DNA of 64,000 bases, from assembly GCA_023515795.1 (NCBI GenBank), contig JALGPX010000053.1, forward strand, positions 238 to 64,237. Reading direction: 5' to 3'. Below, piece by piece: positions 39,756-50,445 of the stretch. The translations under genes were made by a program, and so were the position numbers. Under the pieces are notes generated by a model. That model saw nothing but the letters and a program-made list of their open reading frames with translations, was not told the origin of the DNA and made no database searches. This stretch comes from Amoeboaphelidium occidentale (lineage: Eukaryota > Aphelidiomycota > Aphelidea). The stretch's first letter is position 1; every line of letters begins with the position of its first letter.

Positions 39756-41150
39756 TCAGAATTGAGTTTCAACCCACTTGTAGTCTTCCATGGTATTAAA
39801 TACTTGGCATGATAGTCTTATCCACGTGTTACCTTCAGTTCCTTTGAATAGCGCAAAGAATGAAGATTTATCCTGATGTTCCACGAAAGAGCCATCCCTG
39901 AATTCTAGATATTGAGGTAGTCTGATGTTGACCATAGCAGGTATCACATTCTCGTAGCCTGTTACCATTTCACGCAGCAAGTCTTCTTCAACTTGTTCTT
40001 CTGATGTGAGAATCGTTAGCCAAGCTTCAAGTTTTTTAATCAAGCCATTTCTAAATTCATCGGATATTGTCCCAGAAAACATCATCTCTGTATTCCACTG
40101 CCTCGAAAGATACAAACCAGTCCAAACAGCAAGGAGATGTGTATACTTGATGATATGCTCCTCGCTTTTGAAATGATTTTGTCGAAACTTGCGACAGAAA
40201 TCCAACATGCAGTACTGGGACATATCATCGGTTCCAGTCCATTCAAAATTATCCAAAAGAGTCCCTCTCCCATCGTAATACCCTCTGCTTACAGTCGAAG
40301 GAACAACTAGTCTTCTATACTCTGCAGACACGTAAACAATAGCGCAACCTCTAGGAACATAGAGCCATTTATGCGCATTTGTAACCAGAAAATCAGGTTT
40401 GTTTTTGAGGTCTGAGAAGTTGAAGTGTATCTGGCCAACTAAATGAGCAGCATCAACCAATACTAAAGCACCATGAGAATGACAAACTTTTGTAAGTTCT
40501 TCAACAGGTAATATCAGGGCTGGGACACTAGAAATAGCATCAAAAATAACTAAATCGCAAGGATTCTTTTCCAGCTCTTCCTGCAACAACTTGACCAATG
40601 AAGCGTGATCATAAGGATGCGATACTTCTATGTAAGTGACAACAATAGAAGGATGATTTCCAAAGTATTTCAACAACTGTTTAACTTGAATGTAAGAGAA
40701 GGAGAACACTACCACACGAAAAGGTTTGATTAGAGTCATACCAAACAGCCTGAAAAGACTCCTGAATGGGTTAAATAATAATTCAGCACATAATTCCATG
40801 AAATTCAGCTTAGGTCCTGTTTTACGTGTCAAAGTGCCACATTCATGCGCCATCAGCAGCGACCTAACGATCGAAGTCACGCCATAACTTGTATTCTTCA
40901 CCAAGACAACACCTTCGACGTCATTTTCATTGATACCCAAAATATCAGCAGCGACTGCACAGTTTTCTTTGTACTTGGTGAGAGCAGTTTTCCGGAACCA
41001 TAAATCAGTATTCGATTCTGCCAATTTCAACAATCTGAACTGTTCCTCGTGCACCTCTGTTGGTATTGAACCAAATGACCCGTGGTTCACGTTCAAGTAT
41101 TTACTATCAAATTGAAATAGCCGTTTTGCCTCGACGCCGAACGCTACCAT
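39756..41150 (-). CDS. PLP-dependent class V aminotransferase-like (isopenicillin-N-epimerase/LolT-like)
   Basis: Intronless, 464 residues from ATG 41150. The start [17 protein letters not shown], the cofactor-binding [11 protein letters not shown] and the PLP lysine in [11 protein letters not shown] define the group of class V enzymes that includes isopenicillin N epimerase, LolT and ergothioneine lyase Egt2. Which substrate it uses cannot be told; PLP-dependent desulfhydrase or C-S lyase activity is as likely as epimerisation. It shares a 49-bp head-to-head promoter with MCM9. An ORF start at 41246 exists but would overlap MCM9. Confidence 0.8.
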   Translation of the reverse strand: MVAFGVEAKRLFQFDSKYLNVNHGSFGSIPTEVHEEQFRLLKLAESNTDLWFRKTALTKYKENCAVAADILGINENDVEGVVLVKNTSYGVTSIVRSLLMAHECGTLTRKTGPKLNFMELCAELLFNPFRSLFRLFGMTLIKPFRVVVFSFSYIQVKQLLKYFGNHPSIVVTYIEVSHPYDHASLVKLLQEELEKNPCDLVIFDAISSVPALILPVEELTKVCHSHGALVLVDAAHLVGQIHFNFSDLKNKPDFLVTNAHKWLYVPRGCAIVYVSAEYRRLVVPSTVSRGYYDGRGTLLDNFEWTGTDDMSQYCMLDFCRKFRQNHFKSEEHIIKYTHLLAVWTGLYLSRQWNTEMMFSGTISDEFRNGLIKKLEAWLTILTSEEQVEEDLLREMVTGYENVIPAMVNIRLPQYLEFRDGSFVEHQDKSSFFALFKGTEGNTWIRLSCQVFNTMEDYKWVETQF

Positions 41151-41199
41151 CGTTGTTTTACCGAGTATCAACGCTGTAGTTTCAAGATCACCACACAAA

Positions 41200-43312
41200 A
41201 TGAATGCCACAGGAAATCCCGCTGCTGCGAATGGCCAGAATAACACAAATGTCTCATTAACTCAATTTCTTGTGAAGAACTTCTATGAAAAGATCAAAGA
41301 TATTGTTATTTCTACAGACTCTGCCAAACATTATGGGCTTGAGGTTGATGTGCTGCTCTTGCTAAACTATTCCAGGCTTTTATATGAAAAATTATTTGAT
41401 AATACCACCGCAGAGAAGACTGTTTCCATGGTTAAAGTTGCGACTATGAAATGCCAAAGGATTGTTAGCGAGCGAGAGAATGTTGGCACGGTCAAAGATA
41501 CTTTGACTTTACGGTTTATCAGAGCACCGTATTATCTCAAGAGCATTGGGTTGTCTCAAGTCCCAAAGTGTACAAAAATACACAAGTTCGTCACATTGAA
41601 AGGCACCGTTACGAGGGCAGGGCAAATCAGACAACATTTGAAAGAATGCGCTTTTAGTTGTCAGAAATGCTCTAATGTAGACACAGCTGATTATTCAATG
41701 GAAGTTTCTGGTTTTGTTCCGCCTGCACAATGTTCTAAATGCCACGCTTCTAAGTTGGCAAAGATATCTGTTACGAAAGGACCTTCAAACAATGTTTCAA
41801 GCGGCGAAGATTATATAGATTTCCAGGAAATACGTATACAAGAGCACATCACATCGAAATCATCTGATACAGTTGGTAAAGTTCCTAAATCAATAACTAT
41901 TGTATTGCAGAATGAACTTGTTGATAAAGTTAAACCTGGAGATTATGTTCGTGCTTCAGGTGTCGTTTTACGCAAATATGCAAATGGTGGAAATTACAAC
42001 ATGAAACAGAAAGTTGAATCCGAGCTGATAATGAACTGTAATAATATTGAACATTTGAATGGGTCTTCATTGTCTGCTGTAAGTGCAGCTGATTTAGAAG
42101 ATGGAATGGTTAAAGTGTTTGTTGACTACTGGGAATCTTACAAAAACAATCCACTTGAGGGTAGAAATAATATTTTGAAATCTGTGGTTCCTGGGTTACA
42201 TGGGATGTATTTGGTGAAACTATCTTTGCTGTTGGTTCTAATCGGCTCTACTGGTAAAAGCTTTGATCCTTCTTCCGGCTCTTCCATGAGAGGAGAATCA
42301 CATTTATTACTGGCTGGTGATCCTGGTATTGGAAAAAGTCAGTTTCTAAAGTTTGCCTGCAAGTTGAATCCTCACAGGTCTGTATTGACTACAGGTATTG
42401 GATCAACATCAGCCGGTTTGACTTGTTCTGCGGTGAAAGATGGAGGAGAGTGGCAACTTGAAGCTGGTGCTTTAGTTCTCGCTGATGGCGGTGTCTGTTG
42501 TATCGATGAATTTGGTAGTATTAGAGAACATGACAAGACTGCAATCCATGAAGCCATGGAACAGCAAACATTGTCAGTTGCAAAGGTAAAATCAAGAGAA
42601 TTGTTTCTTATTTTTATAGGCTGGCTTAGTTTGCAAGTTAAATACAAGATGCTCTGTCATTGCTGCTACTAATCCAAAGGGAAAGTATGATAGCTCACAG
42701 AATATTGAAGTCAATCTTGGATTAGGAAGTCCTTTACTGAGCAGATTTGATCTTATATTTGTATTACTGGACTCTCAAAACTTCAAATGGGACCGTGAAG
42801 TCTCTTCATTTATTTTGAATTCAGAGATACAAGTCCAACAGAAGAAGGCTAAACAAGAACAAGAATCCGAGATATGGTCAATGGAAAAGTTGCGTGCTTA
42901 TGTTTCTTACTGTAAAACATTTCATCCGGTCTTAACTAGAGAAGCAAAATTAGTTCTTTCAGAGTACTATCAATATCAAAGACAGCATGATCAATCTAAT
43001 TCCGCCAGAACTACTATTAGACTTCTAGAAAGCATGATCAGACTATCACAAGCCCACGCAAGAATGCTTTGTAAACAGAAAGTAGAATTAGATGATGCAA
43101 TTGTTGTTGTTGAACTGATGGAAGCAAGTGTACATGGCACAAATCTTTTGGGAAATTACCTCTCTGAAACAAAATCATTCTTCAACCGAGGCTTTGAAAT
43201 ACTGAAGTTTGACTTTCCTGAGAATCCCGATGAACTACTTCAAAAGGTCAAAGACTTGGTCCAGGGTAAATTGGGCTTAAATGATATTGAAGAAGAAACA
43301 TCTAGTGAATAA
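41200..43312 (+). CDS. MCM9: MCM9 helicase
   Basis: Two exons, 41200-42585 and 42620-43312, with a 34-nt intron; 692 residues. An N-terminal OB fold contains a four-cysteine zinc finger (CQKC and CSKC pairs at about 157-187). The AAA+ core has Walker [10 protein letters not shown] at about 373, Walker B CCIDEFG near 432, sensor ATNPKG and arginine finger LLSRFDLI. The blocks [18 protein letters not shown] and [11 protein letters not shown] fit MCM9 better than MCM2-8. MCM9 works with MCM8 in homologous recombination and mismatch repair, not in replication licensing. It lacks the long C-terminal extension of the vertebrate protein. MCM9 is absent from yeasts and most moulds. Confidence 0.9.
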
Positions 43313-43335
43313 TAAGTAAGGATTTATTCGAGTTA

Positions 43336-44089
43336 TTACACCTGCACCAACACAAGTACAGACCCAACCAGAACTAGGAATAAACCCAAACAGCTCCAGA
43401 ATATAATATGGAAAGGCGCGATATTATCTTTGAACTCGCATGCTCTTCCTGTGAATCCTGCTGCACAATTACAGTAATAATAATCTGTCTCTTTTCCATC
43501 AGGTTTCTTGAATCTGACACAGCTCCCACGATTAAAACAATTGTTTGTAGTGTAATAGCAATCATCCTTGGAATCGAAAAGACCAGATACTCTTGAAGAA
43601 GGAGGTCGATATGTAGAATTTCCAGTGGTAGTGTCATTCCCAGCCAGAGCAGCAACAGCCATAAAAGCTTTTGATTGTAACTGCAACAATTTACCAGAAG
43701 CAGCGGTATAATCACCATTAACGTCAAATACAATTCCAGAGCCAGAAATCTGATCATCTCCAGTTACGACAGCCATTCGCTTGCCAACATTTGCTTCATT
43801 AATATTTTGCACATAATCCAACAGTTCCTTATCTTCCAGCATCACATCCAATTGGCCACTCATAAGACGCTCATTATCATTAAGCGCATTCAAAAGTAAT
43901 TCGCCCTGTCTCTCTGTTAAAACTTTGTCATAGTGCGCATTCTGTCCAGAGTGAATTATAATCTTATCTTTAAAGAAAAAGTGTTAAGAAACTATTTCAG
44001 CTCAATGGAAGCTTACATGTCTGTGCCAAAGGGAATATAAAAAGCAGCAGGCAGAAGAGCCAAGCGATTCGGTTGTTTAGCGACAGCAT
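43336..44089 (-). CDS. VPS3844-like (DUF3844) EGF/TM secretory protein
   Basis: Two exons, 44089-44017 and 43967-43336, with a 49-nt intron; 234 residues. A signal peptide (about 4-23) leads to a lumenal domain, then an EGF-like cluster of cysteines (CYYTTNNCFNRGSCVRF, YYCNCAAGFTGRACEF) directly followed by one C-terminal membrane span. This order of an EGF module, a short DIxPFH-like segment (DNIAPFHIIFW) and a terminal TM matches fungal DUF3844, known as vacuolar sorting protein Vps3844. Role is not established beyond a link to ER/vacuolar sorting. It is shorter than the usual fungal members. It converges on MCM9 with 23 bp between stops. Confidence 0.65.
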
Positions 44090-44423
44090 TTGATGATTTT
44101 TGAGACAAGAAAATGCAGAATGGAAACTATTGTATTTGTTAAGAAGTCGAGTATCATCGTGGCTGACAAGATGATGTCTACATTAGCGCACTTTATTTAA
44201 GGCTGAGGCTGACTTGCTACTTTCATACCTCTACAGTCGTTCGATATGACAGATCATTTGACACCGTAACCTCAAACGAAAAGCATGACTTTTATCTCAT
44301 TATAACTATAAAATAGATCTTTACGTAACACCCTCTCCTTCAATTATCTGTATGCGCTTTGCCACTTAGTTTAAGCGCTTAGCGTCGCTGCGACTTCCAA
44401 TTTTCTTTTTGCGATCGCTCGGA
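44090..44423. promoter_or_regulatory. Shared upstream region of VPS3844-like and TAF2
   Basis: About 334 bp between two divergent ATGs. AT-rich, with pyrimidine-rich stretches just upstream of the TAF2 start (44396-44411). No ORF, RNA gene or repeat recognised. Confidence 0.5.
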
Positions 44424-47400
44424 ATGGTGCCGGAAACTCACGTCAAGGCCGACTGTGCTAAAGTCGAAATTAACGCTGAAGTTGACTTTGACGGAAGGGA
44501 AATACGGGGATTTTGTGAATATGAAATTATTCTACAGGAACAGCAACAGCAACAGCAGAAGAAGGACGATTTAAATCCTGCGCAGGTTTTAAAGTTTAAC
44601 ATTTTACGAAGGAGCTCTGTAAGCGCAGTCACTGTTAATGGAATAGCAACCGCATTTGAAATTGTTCATTCAAAGATTTCTGCTCTCTTTCCACCAAAGG
44701 ATAAGATTACTGCGTTTTCTGAGCTGTTGGTTCCTTTAAAGGCTGGCGAAGCTTCGACACAGCTAAATGAGGAGGTGCAGCAAGAATCTTTGTCAGTAAG
44801 AATACAATTTTCAATTGCAGAATGTCAGGATGGGCTCAGCTTCTTTCCATTTAAACAAGATACCTCAGAGTCTCCCTCATTTCTGTATACGAAGATGCAC
44901 TTCTTTCCGTTTCTTTCTGTGGGCGATGCTGCTGATTCAGCTGAACAAATTTTGCCAGATATCCAATTAACACTAATAGTTCCTGTTGAGTTGCCTGTGC
45001 TACGCGGTGGTTCTATTGGAAGTGTTAAAGATTTGGATGCTAAACAGGATAGTATGAAGGACACTTTGGTGGTTGCGCCAGGTGAATTAGTTCGACAAGT
45101 TCAACTACGCTCTAATCCTTCAAAGAAACTTGTACAGTATGAAATTCCATCAGATTTATATCATAAGATTGATAACATCAGGCTTTATATTGGGGGATAT
45201 GATGTTTATTCGTTCAACTGTTTGTCAGTCCCTTGTTTTATATTCTATCTCTCACAATTCAGCAGTTTATATATGATCGAGAAACAGGCCATGATTATCG
45301 CGAAATCTGTAGAGTTCTATACCACTTATGTTGGTAGTTCTTTTCCATTTCCTGGAAACTCGTACAAGTTTGTGTATTTACCTATTGAAGGCCAAGTGGA
45401 TTTTGTATCATTACCAACACTTTCATGCGTATCTTTGTATGGGCCTTATTTACTGAGAGATGATTTGATAGATGAAACTATGTACATCCACACCAGTATA
45501 AGTCGCTTAGTCTCTATGCAATGGTTCAGTGAGTATATTGTTCCAAGAACACTAAGTGATATGTGGGTTTGTATTGGCATCAGCAATTATATGTCTGGAT
45601 TGTATTTAAGAAAACAGTTTGGGGGCAATGAATATAAGTTTCGGATACGCAAAGACATGGAAAGGTGCTTTGGGCTTGATATTAATAAGCCGCCCTTATT
45701 CGTTCCTCCGCGTGATGGTGTTGTGTGGTTGAGTGACGAAGAGCTTGAATTTATGAGACTCAAAGCGCCTATCGTAGTTTACATGATGGAGAAGTATTTG
45801 GGTAAGAATGTGATGCAGAAAGTGTTGAACAGAATCATGGTTAGTGCTATTTCTGGTGAATTGTCTCAAGGAATAACAACGCATTACTTTTTGAAACTTG
45901 TAAAAAAGACTTCAGGAAAAGAGATAAAACCATTTGCTGATCAGTGGATTTATCGTTCTGGAGTGCCTCATATGGACATAACGTATACCCTAAACAGAAA
46001 GAAGAATCTGATCGAACTTATTGTTCTACAGAAAGATGAAAGTCGTCCAGTTTATGCAGGTGGACTTACAGTTAGAGTTCATGAACCAGATGGAGTTTTT
46101 GATCATGTTGTCACTGTGGAAGAGAGAAGTCATCATTTTGATTTGCCGTATCACACAAAGTACAAGCGTGTGAAATCCAACAAGAAGTCTCAGTTGGCAG
46201 AAATGCGTGCCGCTCTTGAGGTTGCAGAAAGGGAGAGGGCTATAGGTTTATCTGCTCCAGCTGGAACGGAATATGACGAAGAAATGTGTAAACGAGATCC
46301 TGAGATAGTTTTGGAGTTAGCCAAGGCTGACTGGAAACCAACAGATAGTGATGGAGCTATGCTTAATCCTCCTATTAATTGGATAAGATTGGACCCTGAG
46401 ATGGAAATTCTATGCTGTATAACATTCACTCAAAGCGATTACATGGATTCCCAACAAGCTTTGAAGGAAAAGGATGTTGTCGCACAGTACGAAGCTGTCC
46501 GAAGAATGGTTAATCATACTTTGTCTGAAGTCACCAACGCAATGCAGGCTGCGAATACAGGAAAAGGAGCGAGCGGAGGCTCAAAGGTTGCTCATGTCTT
46601 GTTTGCCGTTCTGATGAACGTTCGTGCACATTACCGTGTTCGGATGGAAGCTGCGATATCATTAGCGAAAGGTTTTTCTGGAGAAGATGCGATACCCAAA
46701 CCAGAAATCAAAGATCCTCTAGCAGCGGAAGCAACAAGAGAAATCGATTCTTTGGCAGAATCTACAAGAAATGCTTTGTATGACGGATGGCCATTAGGCA
46801 AAAAGTTTCTCTTTATGGCATTCAAGAAAAAGTTCTGTGTCAATCCTTTCGAGCCCTCGTTAGAAATGGTTCCGCGTCGAAATAACTTTTCTGCTTTTAC
46901 GGAATACTTTGTACAAAAGAGTTTGGCAGAATCTTTTGCTTTCGTTAAGAATTTGAAGGATAGTAAGGCTTCAACTATAACAGGAAATGTTGATTTTGAC
47001 GCAATGAAACTGCTTGTGAATCTTTTGAAATTGAATGATAACACAAACAACAAATGGAGTGATCATCAGTATGTTTCTACGCTGATTGACGGCATCGGTA
47101 GTTCCTTTTTGGAGGACCAGAAAGATTTCATGTATGATGAATTCACTGACGATCAAGAGGCAGAAGCTAGACGAGGATTGTTTTCAGAGGCTTTGCAAGA
47201 AGTTGAAAGGCACTTGTTCTTAGAAACTCAGGTTCCTAGTTATAGAAATTCCATTGCGCAAACATGTTTATGTGTGTTGTATAAATGGATGGCAGTGGGA
47301 TTGATACAAACTGACCTAAGGCCTTTCTTTTTATTTTCGAGGTATGGTAACTTCATTGAAGTTCGTCAAGTTGCGGTAGATGGACTTGTTATTCTGGGAA

Positions 47401-48443
47401 TGGGCAATCATGAGTTCTTGTCTTATTGCTTTCAAGTTCTCAAGAGTGATCCTTCTGTCCAATTTCGACGCCATGTTGCATCTAGACTGGCTTGCGCCTT
47501 CACAATGATAAACGACAAACTTAAACAAGCAAAGGAAACCACTGAATCTGGTTCTACAACTCCTACAAAGAAACTACAAATGGAAGTGGAAAACTTAGAA
47601 AGTGGTGTCATAGAGCAAACATCCGCTATCAGAAAAGCACAAGTCAGCGTTTTCCAGAAGATCAAGAATTCTATTGTGAATGACAAAAATTTATACAGCA
47701 GCCTTCAATCTCTTGTATCTGGCGACGAAGATTCCGATGCTCGATTAAGGTTGTCAATTTTGGAAATGTGTGAATGTATTTTCGAAGATCGTCAAGGGCC
47801 TCCTACCAAACTCAAAATTCATTTATCTACTGCACTACTATCTCAGCCTCCAACTCCTTCAAAAGCGGTACATATTAAGATTCCGAAGTTTGTTTTCAAG
47901 CACGAAGCCACCAGTCAACCGCCGAGTGCAGCTGCATCAGAACCTCGATTTAATCAAATTACTGATGCTAGAGTTCCTTTCGTTCCAGAAGAAACTCAAG
48001 TCGAACCGGTAAAAGAAGAAATCACAATTGTTGATAACAGTACAGCATCAGTTTCAACTGTACAACTCGAAGAGTCAGCAGATTCTGTTCAGAAAGAAGA
48101 ACCTGCTGTTACTGCGCAGCCGGAGGAACCAAAAGAAGCCATCAAGCCGAGGAACATAATCAAACTCAGGCTAAACAGGCCACAAGAACCGTTAAAGAGG
48201 AAGAGAGTGCCATCAGACACTGAAGAATGGATTGAACCCGCAATCAACGGCATTCAGGAAAATCATGTTCCAGAAGGTGATAAAGTTGAACTCAAACAGG
48301 ATGCAGCACCTCCACAGATTGTAGAACCCCCGAAAAAGTTACCGAAGTTGAAATTAAAATTCGGTGGTTTGAATTTAGCCCAAGTTCAGCCTAAACCAGC
48401 CGAAGTTGTCGATCTCACCAACACGGAAGAAACAAATAATTAA
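44424..48443 (+). CDS. TAF2: TFIID subunit TAF2
   Basis: Intronless as read, 1339 residues. The first about 900 residues form an M1-aminopeptidase-like fold (HHxxE-type zinc site absent, as in all TAF2), with SLPTLSCVSLYGPYLL, QWFSEYIVPRTLSDMW and FADQWIYRSGVPHMDI as recognisable blocks. HEAT-like repeats follow, including IEVRQVAVDGLVILG. The C terminus (about 1190-1339) is low-complexity with Glu/Pro/Lys and KLPKLKLKFGG near the end. TAF2 with TAF1 contacts the initiator element in promoter recognition. The ATG at 44424 is the first real start; upstream in-frame TTG is not used. Confidence 0.92.
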   Translation: MVPETHVKADCAKVEINAEVDFDGREIRGFCEYEIILQEQQQQQQKKDDLNPAQVLKFNILRRSSVSAVTVNGIATAFEIVHSKISALFPPKDKITAFSELLVPLKAGEASTQLNEEVQQESLSVRIQFSIAECQDGLSFFPFKQDTSESPSFLYTKMHFFPFLSVGDAADSAEQILPDIQLTLIVPVELPVLRGGSIGSVKDLDAKQDSMKDTLVVAPGELVRQVQLRSNPSKKLVQYEIPSDLYHKIDNIRLYIGGYDVYSFNCLSVPCFIFYLSQFSSLYMIEKQAMIIAKSVEFYTTYVGSSFPFPGNSYKFVYLPIEGQVDFVSLPTLSCVSLYGPYLLRDDLIDETMYIHTSISRLVSMQWFSEYIVPRTLSDMWVCIGISNYMSGLYLRKQFGGNEYKFRIRKDMERCFGLDINKPPLFVPPRDGVVWLSDEELEFMRLKAPIVVYMMEKYLGKNVMQKVLNRIMVSAISGELSQGITTHYFLKLVKKTSGKEIKPFADQWIYRSGVPHMDITYTLNRKKNLIELIVLQKDESRPVYAGGLTVRVHEPDGVFDHVVTVEERSHHFDLPYHTKYKRVKSNKKSQLAEMRAALEVAERERAIGLSAPAGTEYDEEMCKRDPEIVLELAKADWKPTDSDGAMLNPPINWIRLDPEMEILCCITFTQSDYMDSQQALKEKDVVAQYEAVRRMVNHTLSEVTNAMQAANTGKGASGGSKVAHVLFAVLMNVRAHYRVRMEAAISLAKGFSGEDAIPKPEIKDPLAAEATREIDSLAESTRNALYDGWPLGKKFLFMAFKKKFCVNPFEPSLEMVPRRNNFSAFTEYFVQKSLAESFAFVKNLKDSKASTITGNVDFDAMKLLVNLLKLNDNTNNKWSDHQYVSTLIDGIGSSFLEDQKDFMYDEFTDDQEAEARRGLFSEALQEVERHLFLETQVPSYRNSIAQTCLCVLYKWMAVGLIQTDLRPFFLFSRYGNFIEVRQVAVDGLVILGMGNHEFLSYCFQVLKSDPSVQFRRHVASRLACAFTMINDKLKQAKETTESGSTTPTKKLQMEVENLESGVIEQTSAIRKAQVSVFQKIKNSIVNDKNLYSSLQSLVSGDEDSDARLRLSILEMCECIFEDRQGPPTKLKIHLSTALLSQPPTPSKAVHIKIPKFVFKHEATSQPPSAAASEPRFNQITDARVPFVPEETQVEPVKEEITIVDNSTASVSTVQLEESADSVQKEEPAVTAQPEEPKEAIKPRNIIKLRLNRPQEPLKRKRVPSDTEEWIEPAINGIQENHVPEGDKVELKQDAAPPQIVEPPKKLPKLKLKFGGLNLAQVQPKPAEVVDLTNTEETNN

Positions 48444-48463
48444 ATAAAATCCTAAACTGACGT

Positions 48464-50245
48464 TTATTGGGCTTTTATGTTATTGGATATTTTTGGTGCG
48501 TTTTCAGTCTGTTTCAGGTTGGGCAAACTCCTCCGTCGAGCCATCTCTTTCCTTGCATTCTTTCTCGATTCTAAATGCTTCTTAATACTTGGTGTTACTA
48601 ATGTAGGCGCTGTGGTCTCAACACGGAATAGCCACTCGGGCAAATTAAACCTGCGTATGAGCCTTCGTCCTTGCCGATAAAACCAAGATCTAAACCTCCA
48701 AAATAGTAAAATGAAAATCAACTGGAACAAAATCCATCTCTGAAGTATTTTCATTTGTCCCATCAAATATTCAGTATCGCTCTTCATGGACGCTACTTCA
48801 TACTTGACTTCACTCAGTACTTCCCGTAATTCATCAACAAGTTTATCGAATAGAGTTTCATACTCATCTTTCATGTCTTCAACGCTCAAGATAACTCTAC
48901 GAGCTAACGCCTCAAGAAACATGTCGACGCGTTTTCGAAGATTGTCTTCTAACTCTTCATGCATTTTGTAAAGCTTCTTTTGTTGTTTGTATAAATGTCC
49001 TTGTGCAATTGTTACATTCTGTTCCAACCGTAATAATCGTTTCATCATGGATTTAAGTAAAGAATCCTTGCTGCCTTCTGTTAGTAAAGGATTCGAGCTA
49101 GGCGAAGATTCAATTGGCTTGGAGTTCGTTTCATCGTCGAGCTCTTCAAACGAAGAAGGTAAACTAATCCATTTTGCATCCAAGCTTTTATCATCATGCC
49201 AAGCAAAAACATTATCTACAGCACTCTTGCCAGCATGATCATCAGGGACTTCAAAATTCTCTTTCTTATCTCTTATCTCTTGCTTGTTCTCTTCTTCTGC
49301 ACCTCGCAAGTCTTCCATAACAGTTTTACCAAACACACGAACAAGTGTCACTGGACAATAGAATTCATTCCCATAATGACTCTTAAATTCTAGTTTGACA
49401 TACTTTGCCCACTTGATATTATGATTAACTTTAAATTTCTGTTCCTGTCGTACATTTTGTGCAGTTATACCGACAAGGAATAACCACGAAGATTCGCTTG
49501 TTTCAGGCACAGGATAAGTATCACTCAGGTATACATCAACTTTTCTAAATGTTGATGAAAAATACTCCAAATTTGCTATATGTATCTCATCGATTAGAAT
49601 TTCCTCACAGAGTTCAATAACAATAAACTTTTCTGTATCACATTGATTAAGTAGATACGTATCCTTATTCTCCTGAAGAATAGCAGTAGCAGATTTCGCT
49701 TCTGAATTGGTCTCCCTTATAATCGCACCACAGTCGAATGAGGCAAAGTTGAAACGTTTCTTCTTTTCGAGCGTTACTAGTGGTGTGGCATCAGGAATAG
49801 CAACTGTTTCGCTCGTTGAAGTTTCGGTTCTAGGAACGGTGTGCTCAGGTTTATCGACCGTCTCTTCATCGTAGTCATCCTCATTGGCAGAGGCATCATC
49901 TGAATCTTCGTAATCGTCGTAGCCATATTCAGACTCATCGTTCTGCCCATCATCCTTTTCAGGTAACGGTTCTGTTTTCGAAGCCTTAGGCATTTCATTT
50001 ACCTGTTCTTTTTTAATTTCCACTATTTCCAATACTTTCTGTTCTGGTGCAAAAGGCGGTGCTTTACAGTCTTTGCTCACGGGCGGAATCTTCCGGGACT
50101 CGACAGCCTTCAAGATATCATCCTTTGAGCATTGCATATCGAACACACTTCTTTTACTGCAGCATAATCTTGTAGGGCTTTTAACACTCGATGAAACAAT
50201 TCCTTTTAGCGCCAAGACAACGATAAACAGCACGGCAAGTGTCAT
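48464..50245 (-). CDS. SLP1: SUN-domain ER protein (SLP1/SUCO-osteopotentia type)
   Basis: Intronless, 593 residues. A signal peptide (about 1-18) and an acidic Asp/Glu/Tyr-rich spacer (about 85-140) lead to a SUN-like domain (about 165-320; FNFASFDCGAIIRETNS, IVIELCEEILIDEIHIANLEYFS, YVKLEFKSHYGNEFYCPVTLVRVFG). A coiled coil and one membrane anchor near residue 520 (WILFQLIFILLFWRF) with a basic tail follow. This mid-SUN plus C-terminal TM order is that of yeast Slp1 and animal SUCO, which act in the ER to protect or fold membrane and secretory proteins. It is not a nuclear-envelope LINC SUN protein, whose SUN domain is terminal. Confidence 0.9.
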   Translation of the reverse strand: MTLAVLFIVVLALKGIVSSSVKSPTRLCCSKRSVFDMQCSKDDILKAVESRKIPPVSKDCKAPPFAPEQKVLEIVEIKKEQVNEMPKASKTEPLPEKDDGQNDESEYGYDDYEDSDDASANEDDYDEETVDKPEHTVPRTETSTSETVAIPDATPLVTLEKKKRFNFASFDCGAIIRETNSEAKSATAILQENKDTYLLNQCDTEKFIVIELCEEILIDEIHIANLEYFSSTFRKVDVYLSDTYPVPETSESSWLFLVGITAQNVRQEQKFKVNHNIKWAKYVKLEFKSHYGNEFYCPVTLVRVFGKTVMEDLRGAEEENKQEIRDKKENFEVPDDHAGKSAVDNVFAWHDDKSLDAKWISLPSSFEELDDETNSKPIESSPSSNPLLTEGSKDSLLKSMMKRLLRLEQNVTIAQGHLYKQQKKLYKMHEELEDNLRKRVDMFLEALARRVILSVEDMKDEYETLFDKLVDELREVLSEVKYEVASMKSDTEYLMGQMKILQRWILFQLIFILLFWRFRSWFYRQGRRLIRRFNLPEWLFRVETTAPTLVTPSIKKHLESRKNARKEMARRRSLPNLKQTENAPKISNNIKAQ

Positions 50246-50445
50246 TGGCAGAAAACAGGGTACACAATCTCTAACTCTAAAATTAAGGTATGATCATGCA
50301 ATCTAAGACAGCTTTTAAGCTAACCATTGTTATATACTTCGTTATACGTCCCGCGTCAGCAGAAACCGTAGCTAAATTCTATCACGATAAGCGTGCGCCT
50401 TAAACCCAAACCCGATCATGTCGATTTTTTTTGTTGAACTCACAA

